The translations under genes were made by a program, and so were the position numbers. The notes beneath the pieces are model-generated. The model saw only the letters and a list, made by a program, of their open reading frames with translations. It was not told where the DNA came from and searched no databases. DNA of 64,000 nucleotides from Flavobacteriales bacterium UBA1694. GTDB lineage: Bacteria > Bacteroidota > Bacteroidia > Flavobacteriales > Weeksellaceae. Positions 1 to 8,167 of the stretch are shown piece after piece. The stretch lies in contig DCJS01000043.1 in NCBI GenBank assembly GCA_002319955.1, positions 18,030-82,029 of the forward strand. Direction: 5' to 3'. Within the stretch, counting starts at the first letter, position 1, and the number at the start of each line of letters is the position of its first letter.

Positions 1-275
1 GTGAGGCAGAAACAGACTATATTTTTGAGCCAACCAAGAGCGAGATCCTTGATAATTTAATTCCGAGATCTATTAAAACGCAGCTTTATAAAGCCATCCT
101 GGACTCCTTAGCCTCAGAGCATGGAGCCCGTATGACGGCCATGCATAAGGCGACTGACAATGCGCAGTCTCTTAAGAACGATCTTGTTATTTTCTATAAC
201 AAAGCCCGTCAGGCAGCGATTACCAATGAGATTCTTGAGATCGTTTCCGGTGCGGAGGCTCTTAAGAATTCCTAA
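1..275 (+). CDS. atpG: ATP synthase F1 gamma subunit, C-terminal end (partial)
   Basis: The reading frame is open from base 3 to the TAA at 273-275 and covers the last 90 residues of a protein cut by the window edge. The translation contains SEHGARMTAMHKATDNA and YNKARQAAITNEILEIVSGA, which match the conserved C-terminal helix of the F1-ATPase gamma subunit, the rotating central stalk that couples proton flow to ATP synthesis. A strong intrinsic terminator follows 21 bases downstream, so this is probably the last gene of an atp operon. Identification is confident; the N-terminal half cannot be seen. Confidence 0.93.
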   Translation, partial: EAETDYIFEPTKSEILDNLIPRSIKTQLYKAILDSLASEHGARMTAMHKATDNAQSLKNDLVIFYNKARQAAITNEILEIVSGAEALKNS

Positions 276-296
276 GTGAAAGACTAATCAATTAGT

Positions 297-329
297 GGGC
301 ACTCGATTTTCTAATCGAGTGCCCTTTTT
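297..329 (+). terminator. Intrinsic terminator after atpG
   Basis: A perfect 12-bp stem (297-308 with 313-324, four-base loop) is followed directly by five T. It should end atpG transcription and separate it from murF. Confidence 0.9.
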
Positions 330-378
330 CTTTTAGAGAAAGTGCAAGAGTGGTGTTTCATAATTAAAGGAAGTTGAG

Positions 379-386
379 TATTTTTG
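379..386 (+). promoter_or_regulatory. -7 promoter element of murF (TATTTTTG)
   Basis: Exact match to the Bacteroidota -7 consensus TAnnTTTG. It ends 4 nt before the murF ATG, which would put the transcription start at or next to the start codon (leaderless mRNA). Confidence 0.7.
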
Positions 387-390
387 ACAA

Positions 391-1656
391 ATGAATGTAG
401 AAGAGTTTTACGCGCTTATTAAGGGCTATTCGAAGGTCACAATAGACAGTCGAGAGGTTGAGAAGGACGATGTTTTTTTCGCTTTTTCGGGGGATAATTT
501 TAATGCAGCGACTCAGGCCTCCCAGGCGATTGAGCGCGGAGCACGCGCGGTGATTGTCGAGCTAGAAGAGTACGAGGCGAAAGACCAGCGTATTTTTTAT
601 GTTCCAAGCACCTTAGAATTTCTGCAAGACCTAGCGCTTTACCATAGAGGGCAGTTAACAATTCCTATCATTGGTCTTACGGGCAGTAACGGGAAGACCA
701 CCTCGAAGGAGCTACTTAGTCAGGCTCTAAGTTCAAAATACAACGTTCAGTTCACTAAAGGGAACTTGAATAACCATATTGGGGTGCCATTAACGCTCCT
801 GTCCATTTCTTCAGCGCATGAGATTGCCGTCGTAGAGATGGGGGCGAACCACAAGAAGGAAATTGAATTCCTATGTAAAATTGCAAAACCGACGCTTGGG
901 TATATTACCAACTTTGGAAAGGCCCACCTGGAAGGATTTGGAGGGTTTCAAGGGGTTATCGACGGAAAAAGCGAACTTTACTCATACATAAAAGAGTCGG
1001 CAGGTCTACTTTTAATTAATTCTGACGATCCCATTCAATTAGAAAAATCAAAGGGGTATGAGTCCGTGATTCGCTTCGGTTCACGGGAGTCTGTCTACCA
1101 CTATGAAAAATTAAGCCAGGGGCATTTTATTGGGCTTAGCTACCAGAATCAAAGCCTAGTGTCTCAATTAACTGGGGACTATAACTTTTCGAATATAAGC
1201 GCCGCAGTGACCTTAGCTCTTTATTTTGGGATTTCATTTGCTGATATTACAAAGGCTATCGAGTCGTACGCGCCCTCAAATATGCGCTCACAGATTGTTA
1301 TGAAAGGCGAGTTAAGGCTTATACTAGATACCTATAATGCGAATCCAAGCAGTATGGTGGTTGCGCTCGAAAACTTCAGATCCTTTGAAGGCTCGAAAAC
1401 GGCGGTCTTAGGGGATATGTTGGAGCTGGGCGAAGAAAGCCAAAAGGAGCATAAGGCTCTTTTAGATTTTGTTGAAACCCTTGGCTTTGAGCAGGTTCTT
1501 ACAGTGGGAGGAGAATTCAAAAAGGTAAATCCTAATGGGTTTCTATCGACCGATAAGCTAATTGAATGGCTAGCTTTAAATCCCATTCATTCGAAAACGG
1601 TTCTCTTAAAAGGTTCACGTGGGGTTGCTTTAGAGAAGCTGATTCCGAATCTATAA
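391..1656 (+). CDS. murF: UDP-N-acetylmuramoyl-tripeptide--D-alanyl-D-alanine ligase
   Basis: Cytoplasmic Mur ligase that adds the D-Ala-D-Ala dipeptide to UDP-MurNAc-tripeptide, the last cytoplasmic step of the peptidoglycan precursor nucleotide. The N-terminal substrate-binding domain is followed by the ATP-binding loop TGSNGKTT at residues 97-104. Further on are the NHIGVPLT region, the central-domain motif VVEMGANHKKEIEFL, and a C-terminal domain with DTYNANPSSM and GDMLELG. At 421 aa it is slightly shorter than E. coli MurF. It has its own promoter directly upstream. Its TAA abuts the stop of the convergent Nudix gene with no terminator between them. Confidence 0.95.
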   Translation: MNVEEFYALIKGYSKVTIDSREVEKDDVFFAFSGDNFNAATQASQAIERGARAVIVELEEYEAKDQRIFYVPSTLEFLQDLALYHRGQLTIPIIGLTGSNGKTTSKELLSQALSSKYNVQFTKGNLNNHIGVPLTLLSISSAHEIAVVEMGANHKKEIEFLCKIAKPTLGYITNFGKAHLEGFGGFQGVIDGKSELYSYIKESAGLLLINSDDPIQLEKSKGYESVIRFGSRESVYHYEKLSQGHFIGLSYQNQSLVSQLTGDYNFSNISAAVTLALYFGISFADITKAIESYAPSNMRSQIVMKGELRLILDTYNANPSSMVVALENFRSFEGSKTAVLGDMLELGEESQKEHKALLDFVETLGFEQVLTVGGEFKKVNPNGFLSTDKLIEWLALNPIHSKTVLLKGSRGVALEKLIPNL

Positions 1657-2268
1657 ATTTGGATCCTCAAGAATACCCCCTTGAATTAAGATCAGTTCAA
1701 TATTTTTAAAGGTGCTTGGAACCACCTGTTCAACTAAGTCTTGATGGGATTTCCATTCCACTTTTGTAATGCCTTCTTCAAGTTGAGGAACCGGCGTTTT
1801 GTCACCGAAATAGGTCATGTGAAACCAGTAAGTGGTTTTTAAGATGCGCACGCCAGAGCGCTCGGTGTAGGTGTGAAAAGTGCTGTTAATAAACGAATCG
1901 ATGGCCAGCTGCTCCAGGCCTGTTTCTTCCTGAACTTCGCGAAGCGCTGCCTGCTCTAAGGATTCACCGTTTTCAATTTTTCCTTTCGGGAGGTCCCATT
2001 TTCCAAGTCGGTGAATACATAAAATTTCCTCACGGCTATTTTTAACTAGTCCACCAGCAGCTTCAATTACTTTAAACATGTGGGTGAAGTCTTCCCAGAT
2101 TTCTTCTAAGTCCTCGCCGTAGACATTTATCTCAGGACACGAGGTGTTTTCAAGAAGATCAATTGCAATTTCTAAGGTTGCAAAGCCCTCGTACCTAAGT
2201 TTTTTTTCAATCTCGTAAGGGTACCGACTTAAAGTTAGGCTTTTTTCGTTGATAAAAACTTTATACAT
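1651..2268 (-). CDS. Nudix hydrolase
   Basis: A Nudix-fold hydrolase of about 205 aa. The Nudix box lies near residues 96-118: GKIENGE followed by REVQEETGL, satisfying Gx5Ex7REUxEExGU, so Mg-dependent pyrophosphohydrolase activity is expected. The substrate cannot be predicted. About 70 residues precede the domain and show no recognised motif. I start it at ATG 2268 (MYKVFINEK) and not at the TTG two codons upstream. The stop codon region touches murF on the opposite strand. A minus-strand promoter sits at 2292-2299. Confidence 0.88.
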   Translation of the reverse strand: MYKVFINEKSLTLSRYPYEIEKKLRYEGFATLEIAIDLLENTSCPEINVYGEDLEEIWEDFTHMFKVIEAAGGLVKNSREEILCIHRLGKWDLPKGKIENGESLEQAALREVQEETGLEQLAIDSFINSTFHTYTERSGVRILKTTYWFHMTYFGDKTPVPQLEEGITKVEWKSHQDLVEQVVPSTFKNIELILIQGGILEDPNL

Positions 2269-2271
2269 TTG
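2264..2271 (+). promoter_or_regulatory. -7 promoter element of the SRPBCC gene (TACATTTG)
   Basis: Exact TAnnTTTG match 33 nt before the ATG at 2305. It overlaps the start codon of the divergent Nudix gene, so the two promoters are interlocked. Confidence 0.55.
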
Positions 2272-2291
2272 CAAGGCTTTAATTAATCTTG

Positions 2292-2299
2292 CAAAAATA
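2292..2299 (-). promoter_or_regulatory. -7 promoter element of the Nudix gene (TATTTTTG)
   Basis: Minus-strand TAnnTTTG, 23 nt before the ATG at 2268. It lies downstream of the plus-strand -7 element at 2264-2271, so the two divergent transcripts would overlap at their 5' ends. Confidence 0.6.
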
Positions 2300-2304
2300 T
2301 AAAA

Positions 2305-2691
2305 ATGAATTTAGAAGGAAGGAAAATAACCATTAATAAATCCGTAAATGATTTAGTGGAATTACTTAGAAACCCAGCGGACTACGAACAGTTGATGCCC
2401 GATGGGCTTCAGAAATTCGAAACCCGCGGCGATGGATTTAAGTTTGGACTTAAAGGAATGCCCGAGATTGCTCTTAAAATTGATTCCGTAACCCCTGAAA
2501 AAGTTTCTTTAGTTTCCGCTAGTTCAAGTTTAGATTTTACTCTAAATGGACTTATGAACTCGATCAATGAGAATCAAACTGAAGTTCAACTTCTTTTTGA
2601 AGGAAAATTCAACCCCTTCATTAAAATGATGGTCGAAAAGCCACTACAGAATTTTATCAATTCTTTAACCGATAAGTTAGAGCAGTTGTAA
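2305..2691 (+). CDS. SRPBCC (START-like) family protein
   Basis: Small cytoplasmic protein of 128 aa with no signal peptide or membrane segment. The pattern of an N-terminal strand (KITINKSVNDLVELLRNP), a beta-rich middle and a long C-terminal helix (MMVEKPLQNFINSLTDKLEQL region) fits the SRPBCC/polyketide-cyclase fold, a hydrophobic ligand-binding cup. The ligand and role are unknown. It is transcribed alone, divergently from the Nudix gene, and followed by a terminator. Confidence 0.75.
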   Translation: MNLEGRKITINKSVNDLVELLRNPADYEQLMPDGLQKFETRGDGFKFGLKGMPEIALKIDSVTPEKVSLVSASSSLDFTLNGLMNSINENQTEVQLLFEGKFNPFIKMMVEKPLQNFINSLTDKLEQL

Positions 2692-2744
2692 ACCCAAAGG
2701 GTAGGCATTTTGGACTCCCTTACGCACCAATTATTTTAAACAAG

Positions 2745-2783
2745 AGAAGTAGGAATCAATAGATCCCTACTTCTTTCTTTTTT
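2745..2783 (+). terminator. Intrinsic terminator after the SRPBCC gene
   Basis: A 9-bp stem (2745-2753 with 2766-2774) is followed by a T-rich tail to 2783. Confidence 0.75.
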
Positions 2784-2889
2784 AATAGGAGTCGTTTTCT
2801 TTCGATTACGTCCATGTTTTGTTTTTTCTTTGCTCTGTGTACTCTTTGCAATTACAAGGCAAATTTGGGCCTCATGTGACGCCCTACAC

Positions 2890-3942
2890 TTAAACTAATA
2901 ACCCACTGCAATGGTCTTTAGGACTACCGGTCACAGAACTTAAAATATTGGGCTCTTCGAGCAGGCGCAGTACACCCATAAATGCAAAGATTAAGGCTTC
3001 TTTAAATTCAATCACTTCTTTGGAAGCAAGCACAAGCGTGGACTTGCAAAGCGCCGCCGTCTGTTCCAAGAGAAATCGATTATAGGCGCCTCCACCTGTG
3101 ACCAAGATTTGGACCAATTTATTTTGCTCGAATACGTTAGAAAGTTGCTGCGCAGCATGCCTAGTAAAGGTGCTTAGGGCGCATTCTGGAGTTAAGCCCT
3201 CTAAGAGTGGCCAGATATTAAGTGTGACCCATTCCACACCGAGAGATTTTGGGCCTGGGCGGGTATAGTATTCAAGTGAATTTAGCGCCTCTAGGACCTG
3301 AAGATCAACCGTACCTGCCCTTGCAATTTTGCCTTGATCATCGTAGGGAAGTCCAAGTTGGTTTGCCAATGCATTAAGCACAATGTTTACCGGTGCAATG
3401 TCAAATGCCAGTCTTACGCCTTGTTTTACATAGGAAATATTTGAAAAGCCACCCAAGTTTAGACAGGCGTGATACGAATTGAACAAAAGATGATCGCCAA
3501 TAGGAACCAGTGGAGCCCCTTGACCCCCGAGCAGTACATCTTGGCTTCGAAAGTCATAAACGGTGGGGAAGGGATTTAAGTGTTTGATGGCGCGCCCATC
3601 GCCGATTTGCAAGGTGAAATGGCGCTGGGGTTGATGGAATACGGTATGACCGTGAGAAGCCACCAGATCTATCGGGGCCTTACCAAGCTCTTGTCGAAAC
3701 GCTTTAAGCTGCTCCCCTAAATACATCCCATAGCTCACGTTTAATTCTAAGAGGGCCTCTGGCTCTAAGTGGACGGCCTCGTAGAGGGCACGGCGCCAAT
3801 TGGGACTATAGGGGATGGTTTTGGCTTTGAGAAGCTTGTAGGACCAGCCCTCATTTGGGTCGATTGAGAACTGCGCATAGCAAAGATCAAGCCCGTCGAG
3901 GCTTGTTCCAGACATGAGTCCAATGGCATGATACTGCTTCAC
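2890..3942 (-). CDS. anmK: Anhydro-N-acetylmuramic acid kinase
   Basis: Phosphorylates and hydrolyses 1,6-anhydroMurNAc to MurNAc-6-phosphate in cell-wall recycling. The N-terminus has the family signature GLMSGTSLDG. Further motifs are the ATPase-fold segments GDGRAI and NLGGFSNISY, and the C-terminal phosphate-binding VTGGGAYN. The open frame extends upstream to a TTG at 3969. I prefer the GTG at 3942 because it gives the family-like start MKQYHAIGLMSGTSLDG (350 aa; E. coli AnmK is 369 aa). The start choice is an inference; the function is confident. Confidence 0.9.
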   Translation of the reverse strand: MKQYHAIGLMSGTSLDGLDLCYAQFSIDPNEGWSYKLLKAKTIPYSPNWRRALYEAVHLEPEALLELNVSYGMYLGEQLKAFRQELGKAPIDLVASHGHTVFHQPQRHFTLQIGDGRAIKHLNPFPTVYDFRSQDVLLGGQGAPLVPIGDHLLFNSYHACLNLGGFSNISYVKQGVRLAFDIAPVNIVLNALANQLGLPYDDQGKIARAGTVDLQVLEALNSLEYYTRPGPKSLGVEWVTLNIWPLLEGLTPECALSTFTRHAAQQLSNVFEQNKLVQILVTGGGAYNRFLLEQTAALCKSTLVLASKEVIEFKEALIFAFMGVLRLLEEPNILSSVTGSPKDHCSGLLV

Positions 3943-4020
3943 AGGAATATTTTTTTGAAATTTAAGCAAAACTTACGGAACTGAAATCTCTAAGCCAAAT
4001 TAATGACCTATCAAAGGGCG

Positions 4021-4611
4021 TTATTTCCCTGCCTTTGGAATCTCGGTTGCAGGAAAGCTCCCGGTGTTATTTGTGAAGGTGTACTGAGAGAAATCGTCCT
4101 TGGCCACCATTCCATAGGCACCCACAAGCATCGAGCCGTCCTTATCGGAAACAAACACGGTATCGCTTGTGTACATGGTCTGTTTGCGCCGGTCCCAATA
4201 GATGGACTGCATCGCAAAGCTTTGGCCTTCAGAGGTAATGATTTTTACATTTCCTTTGGCCGTATAAAACTGACGAAGCTCGTTAAAACGTGCATAATCA
4301 GACCAGATCTTTCCAGGGGTTTTTGGGTTTTTCTTATCGAAATACTCCAAGTAAATTCCTTTGTTCGCCTCGATGTAGGGCGAGTCAATGAGTTCGTATT
4401 TCTCTAAAATTGGCGCTTTAAACCGAAGGTTAATTTGCCCACTGTCTCGGCGTACAATATCGGCATTATAGATGATTTGTGAGGCGAAATTTCGGTTCGA
4501 CTTTTTTTCAGTTTCTGCAATGGATTCATCGCAGGACTGGGTGACAAAAACGCTAGCACATCCAAATAGGAGGGCTAGCGTTTTTATATGTTTGTTTAGG
4601 CTATTGCCCAT
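4021..4611 (-). CDS. lptC: LPS export ABC transporter periplasmic protein LptC
   Basis: LptC links the inner-membrane LptBFG transporter to the periplasmic LptA bridge. The protein has an N-terminal hydrophobic segment (TLALLFGCASVFVTQ) followed by a Cys that could act as a lipobox. It then has the OstA/LptC-like beta-jellyroll repeat region (KAPILEKYEL, EANKGIYLEYF, ARFNELRQFYTAKGNVKI). I start it at ATG 4611 (MGNSLNKHIK, 196 aa), which places the hydrophobic segment at a normal signal position. The upstream barrel gene ends only 4 nt before, so the two form an operon. Confidence 0.82.
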   Translation of the reverse strand: MGNSLNKHIKTLALLFGCASVFVTQSCDESIAETEKKSNRNFASQIIYNADIVRRDSGQINLRFKAPILEKYELIDSPYIEANKGIYLEYFDKKNPKTPGKIWSDYARFNELRQFYTAKGNVKIITSEGQSFAMQSIYWDRRKQTMYTSDTVFVSDKDGSMLVGAYGMVAKDDFSQYTFTNNTGSFPATEIPKAGK

Positions 4612-4615
4612 GGGT

Positions 4616-5908
4616 TTAATCGTATTGTTTCTTTTGGAACCACTTATCTGCAAAGTTAAGTCCGATTCTTAAATTCACAAAGGTTTGGCTAATCATGTTG
4701 TTATCCATGGTGCCTCGTTTTCCAAGCTCCAGTCCGATGTCCATTCCGTTTAATCGGTTTACATTGGTATTTGCAAAGGGAAGAAATACCCCACCTGTAA
4801 CGGCTACCTTATTGACGCTAGTCGATGTGGTCGAGTTTTGAGGGGAAATGCTTAAATCGCCTTTTTCATAATAAGCCCCAAAACGGTACGTTACTCTTGA
4901 GAAATAACTTCTGAAGTTATTATAGTTTGGTACAATCCAGCCTCCGGCAGAAACTCTGTAGGAATCTTGGTAGGCAAAAGGATGGCCAACGAAGTCAATC
5001 GTTTCTCCTTTTTTATAATCAATTTGTCCACTGTAGAACCATTTGCCATCTTTTCCATACCCTAGTCCTAAGGAAGCCTCCTGTGGCAATAGGTTGGTGT
5101 CGTTGCTTGTTTTCTCCTCAATGATCGATTCGTTTATTTTCTGATCAGAACCCGCAAAATAGTAGGTGCTGTTTTTGTAGCGAGACAAAAGATCTCCCGT
5201 GGTTCCAAACGTGTAGGTTGCCCCAAGGGTTAGTTTTTTATCGTCTTCAAGTTTCTTTTGGTAGGTTGTACCCGCTGTAAAATTGAACGAGCTGATTCGG
5301 CTGCTGGATTCAAATCCACTGATAAGCTCAGCGTTCGAATAGGTTAGCTCTTCGATGTCGTAAAGCTTGCCGAAATAATAGTTTGTTCTTAACCCGAGGG
5401 CAAATTCATCCGAAACAGCGTAGGAAATGGCGGCTTGCACGGTGGAAAGGGTTCCTTTTCCATGGAAGCGGTTAGCCTGCACAGTTCCGTCCTCTAGGGC
5501 CGTATTGACTAATATATTATAATTCTTCGAGCTATAGGGCTGGTATCCAAGTCCAAATTTTACATCTTTGGATATAGGAAATGCGAGAGATATATTTGAA
5601 AGGTAAGTAGAATGCTTGGTTGATTTCGCATCCTGGTAGTTACTTTTGAAGTAATTATTTTCGTTTGTACCCTCAAGAGAAAAGGACGTTAATCCTAGAT
5701 TGGCATTGGCTGCCGGGTTTGAAAAGTTAAACTTGTTGTTGAAATCGTTAATGTACGCAGTGGAAATTCCTCCCATGGCGGCGATATCGATCGTGTTGTC
5801 GTATTTGATATCCCCAATTCCAAAAGCAGCATACGGCGTGTTTCCAATGGTTTGCGCAGAGAGGCTCGCTCCGAATGCAATGAAAGACAGTACAAAAATT
5901 CTATTCAT
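4616..5908 (-). CDS. Outer-membrane beta-barrel protein (FadL/OmpP1-like, function unknown)
   Basis: 430 aa with a Sec signal peptide (MNRIFVLSFIAFGASLSAQ, cleavage after AQ). The mature part is rich in alternating polar/aromatic beta-strands and Gly/Asn turns, and the last strand ends near residue 420, as in outer-membrane barrels. The opening IGNTPYAAFGIGDI, with an early plug-like region, resembles Bacteroidota OmpP1/FadL-like proteins, but I cannot name a substrate. It lies directly upstream of lptC. Its best -7 candidate, 5932-5939 on the minus strand, reads GATATTTG, one mismatch from consensus. Confidence 0.78.
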   Translation of the reverse strand: MNRIFVLSFIAFGASLSAQTIGNTPYAAFGIGDIKYDNTIDIAAMGGISTAYINDFNNKFNFSNPAANANLGLTSFSLEGTNENNYFKSNYQDAKSTKHSTYLSNISLAFPISKDVKFGLGYQPYSSKNYNILVNTALEDGTVQANRFHGKGTLSTVQAAISYAVSDEFALGLRTNYYFGKLYDIEELTYSNAELISGFESSSRISSFNFTAGTTYQKKLEDDKKLTLGATYTFGTTGDLLSRYKNSTYYFAGSDQKINESIIEEKTSNDTNLLPQEASLGLGYGKDGKWFYSGQIDYKKGETIDFVGHPFAYQDSYRVSAGGWIVPNYNNFRSYFSRVTYRFGAYYEKGDLSISPQNSTTSTSVNKVAVTGGVFLPFANTNVNRLNGMDIGLELGKRGTMDNNMISQTFVNLRIGLNFADKWFQKKQYD

Positions 5909-6062
5909 TCTAGTTATATAAATTCAAGACGCAAATATCCTAATTATTACTGAATTCTAAAAATTTACTGCCGTTAAAGTTTGTTAAGTGCAAAAGTTTT
6001 ATTTTGGCCTGTTTTATTGAACTGTGCGGAATTTTTAGGGCTTTGAGTTTCTTAGATTTCAG

Positions 6063-6070
6063 TATATTTG
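6063..6070 (+). promoter_or_regulatory. -7 promoter element of holB (TATATTTG)
   Basis: Exact TAnnTTTG, 5 nt before ATG 6076. It fixes the start at 6076, because the upstream in-frame TTG at 6004 would lie ahead of the promoter. It implies a leaderless mRNA. Confidence 0.7.
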
Positions 6071-6075
6071 ACCTC

Positions 6076-7191
6076 ATGAAATGGGAAGACATAGTGGGTC
6101 AACAAAAGACCATCGAGCAGCTTACTTCGGCCATTAAAAATGGGCGTGTAGGTCATGCGCAGCTTCTAGTAGGGAAGTTGGGCTACGGCACCTTAGCTTT
6201 AGCCTTGGCCTTTGCAAGTGAAATTCTAGGATCTCAGTCGCAAAGCGGCGCGGCAAAAGTCAGTAGTCTTAACCACCTTGATTTGCATTTTAGCTTCCCG
6301 GTTTTCCCTGAAAAAGACAAATCACTCAGCAGTCGACTCTTTAAAGAGTTTCGAGATTTCGTGCTTTTGAATCCCTACCAGAACTACAGCGACTGGGTTG
6401 AACAGTTCGATCGCAGCTCTCAATTCTACATTTCGGTTTCCGAAATTGAGTCACAAATTGAGAAATTCAATTTAAAAAGCTTTGAAGGGGGAAGCAAGAT
6501 TCTAATTATGTGGGGAGCAGAACGAATGAATACCGAGGCGGCGAATAAGTTTTTGAAATTTTTAGAAGAGCCTCCAAACGATACGTATATTCTGCTTTTA
6601 GCAGAATCTTTAGAAGATTTCCTACCGACTATATTATCCCGAACCCAAGTTTTCGAAATCCCGGCTATAGACTCAGAGGCACTTGAGCAGTATGTTGAAA
6701 AAAACAGTACACTTAGTAAGGCCCAAAGAGACGTTCTTGTGCTTCGCGCGCAGGGTGATTTAAGAGAGGTGCAGAATTTGCTCGAAGCTCAGCATAGTGG
6801 ATCCGAATTTGAAATGCTTTTTATTCAGTGGGTGCGCGAGGCCTTCCAGGTTCGAAAAAGCCCGCAGAAACTTCGCGATATTATTTTGTGGGCAAGACTG
6901 ATTGCAGGGTGGAAGATTGAAAAGCAGCTGCGTTTTCTTCAGTTCTGTGCAGATACCTTTAGACTCGCACTTTTAGAGAATTATGCAAGTCCTGAGCTTG
7001 TGTATCAAAAAATATCAGAAGGCACGTTCAATTGGGAGAAGTTCGCTCATTTCATCCATGGTGCGAACATTGAAGATATTCTAATTCAGCTTAGTGAGGC
7101 TGATTACCATTTGCGGCGTAACGGGAACCAAAATGTCATTTGGACGGATCTAGGTATAAAGCTTTCGCGCTATATTCACCGAAAGCGCTAA
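6076..7191 (+). CDS. holB: DNA polymerase III clamp-loader delta-prime-type subunit
   Basis: 371 aa starting MKWEDIVGQQ. The gene encodes a AAA+-like clamp-loader subunit that helps load the sliding clamp at replication forks. The sensor region has LEEPPNDTYILLLAE and the SRTQ motif (the SRC equivalent). The P-loop is degenerate (LVGKLGYGTLALA, no GKT), which is normal for delta-prime subunits, so this is not a broken ATPase. The zinc-binding cysteine cluster of delta-prime/gamma is also missing, replaced by a short region around residues 65-85. A bidirectional terminator follows. Confidence 0.88.
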   Translation: MKWEDIVGQQKTIEQLTSAIKNGRVGHAQLLVGKLGYGTLALALAFASEILGSQSQSGAAKVSSLNHLDLHFSFPVFPEKDKSLSSRLFKEFRDFVLLNPYQNYSDWVEQFDRSSQFYISVSEIESQIEKFNLKSFEGGSKILIMWGAERMNTEAANKFLKFLEEPPNDTYILLLAESLEDFLPTILSRTQVFEIPAIDSEALEQYVEKNSTLSKAQRDVLVLRAQGDLREVQNLLEAQHSGSEFEMLFIQWVREAFQVRKSPQKLRDIILWARLIAGWKIEKQLRFLQFCADTFRLALLENYASPELVYQKISEGTFNWEKFAHFIHGANIEDILIQLSEADYHLRRNGNQNVIWTDLGIKLSRYIHRKR

Positions 7192-7197
7192 AATAAC

Positions 7198-7228
7198 AAA
7201 CCGCCCAAGTCTAAAGACTGGGCGGTTT
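7198..7228. terminator. Bidirectional terminator between holB and rplI
   Basis: A GC-rich inverted repeat centred near 7213, with A-rich and T-rich flanks on both sides, sits between two convergent genes and can serve both strands. Confidence 0.8.
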
Positions 7229-7251
7229 AATTTATAAAGGATGGCTTAGAA

Positions 7252-7782
7252 TTAAGCTTCCGTCGTTTCTTCAGTTGATTCTGCAACCTCTGCCTTAGGG
7301 GCTGGTTTTTCAACCTTTGGTGCTACCACCACTGGCGCATCAGAAATCACATCAAATTCATAGCTGTATTCAACTTCTCTGTGTAATCTTACTAAAGCGC
7401 TGTATTTACCAGTGCTCTTAATCGTGTTACCAGGGATTTTGATGTACTTTCTATCAATTGCAACACCTGCTTTTCCAAGCTCCTCAGATAGGTTCGCGTT
7501 GTTAATTGATCCGAATAGTTTATTTCCTGAACCTACTTTTGTTTCAATAGTAAGTGAAATCTTTTTAAGTTGTTCTATCTTAGCTTGAGCTTCTGCAATA
7601 AGTTTTGCTTCTTCTTCTTTTCTAGCCTCAAGTGTGGCTGCCAAGGTTGCTTTGTTTTTAGGTGTTGCTAATAAAGCAGCTCCTTTTGGAAGTAAGAAGT
7701 TTCTTGCATAACCTGGTTTTACCGATACGATATCGAATTCCAGACCTAAGTTTTCAACGTCTTGTTTTAGAATAATGTCCAT
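7252..7782 (-). CDS. rplI: 50S ribosomal protein L9
   Basis: Binds 23S rRNA and stabilises the L1-stalk region. The N-domain is MDIILKQDVENLGL with the basic loop KPGYARNFLLPKG; a long Ala/Glu/Lys connector helix leads to the C-domain (ETKVGSGNKLFGSI). I start it at ATG 7782, because the upstream 13 codons have no family counterpart. At 176 aa it is longer than typical L9 (about 148 aa): residues from about 150 form a Pro/Ala/Lys/Glu-rich acidic tail, probably disordered. It is the third gene of rpsF-rpsR-rplI. Confidence 0.97.
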   Translation of the reverse strand: MDIILKQDVENLGLEFDIVSVKPGYARNFLLPKGAALLATPKNKATLAATLEARKEEEAKLIAEAQAKIEQLKKISLTIETKVGSGNKLFGSINNANLSEELGKAGVAIDRKYIKIPGNTIKSTGKYSALVRLHREVEYSYEFDVISDAPVVVAPKVEKPAPKAEVAESTEETTEA

Positions 7783-7838
7783 TGTTGTCCTTTTTGGTTT
7801 TAAAGTTAGGTGCGAATGCAACCAACAAATGTTAATGA

Positions 7839-8141
7839 TTATTTAAGCATGTCTACCACGTATGGCATAAGTGCTAAGTGTCTTGCTCTTTTAATAGCTG
7901 CAGAAACTTTTCTTTGGTATTTTAAAGAAGTTCCAGTGTAACGTCTTGGTAAGATTTTACCTTGTTCGTTCACAAATTGAATAAGGAAGTCTGCATCTTT
8001 GTAATCCACATGCTTAATTCCGAATTTTTTGAATCTACAGTATTTTTTTTCTGATTTTGTATTGATATCAACCGGAGTTAAGAATTTCACTTCCGATTCA
8101 CCTCCTGCTGAGGCTTGTTTTGCCATGTCGTCAATTGCCAT
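7839..8141 (-). CDS. rpsR: 30S ribosomal protein S18
   Basis: 100 aa. Contains the S18 core KKYCRFKKFGIKHVDYKD, LLQFVNEQGKILPRR-type sequence (here LIQFVNEQGKILPRR) and RAIKRARHLALMPY-like C-terminus. An extra 30-residue N-terminus precedes the core. S18 forms a heterodimer with S6 on the 30S platform, consistent with rpsF lying just upstream. Confidence 0.97.
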   Translation of the reverse strand: MAIDDMAKQASAGGESEVKFLTPVDINTKSEKKYCRFKKFGIKHVDYKDADFLIQFVNEQGKILPRRYTGTSLKYQRKVSAAIKRARHLALMPYVVDMLK

Positions 8142-8167
8142 TGTAATAGATTTTTAAGGTTAAAAAA

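Noticed and set aside
4003..4407. 134-codon plus-strand frame over lptC
   Set aside because: Entirely antisense to lptC, with no motif; treated as a shadow.
6076..7191. holB as a pseudogene because its P-loop lacks GKT
   Set aside because: Delta-prime clamp-loader subunits normally have a degenerate P-loop; the rest of the protein is intact.
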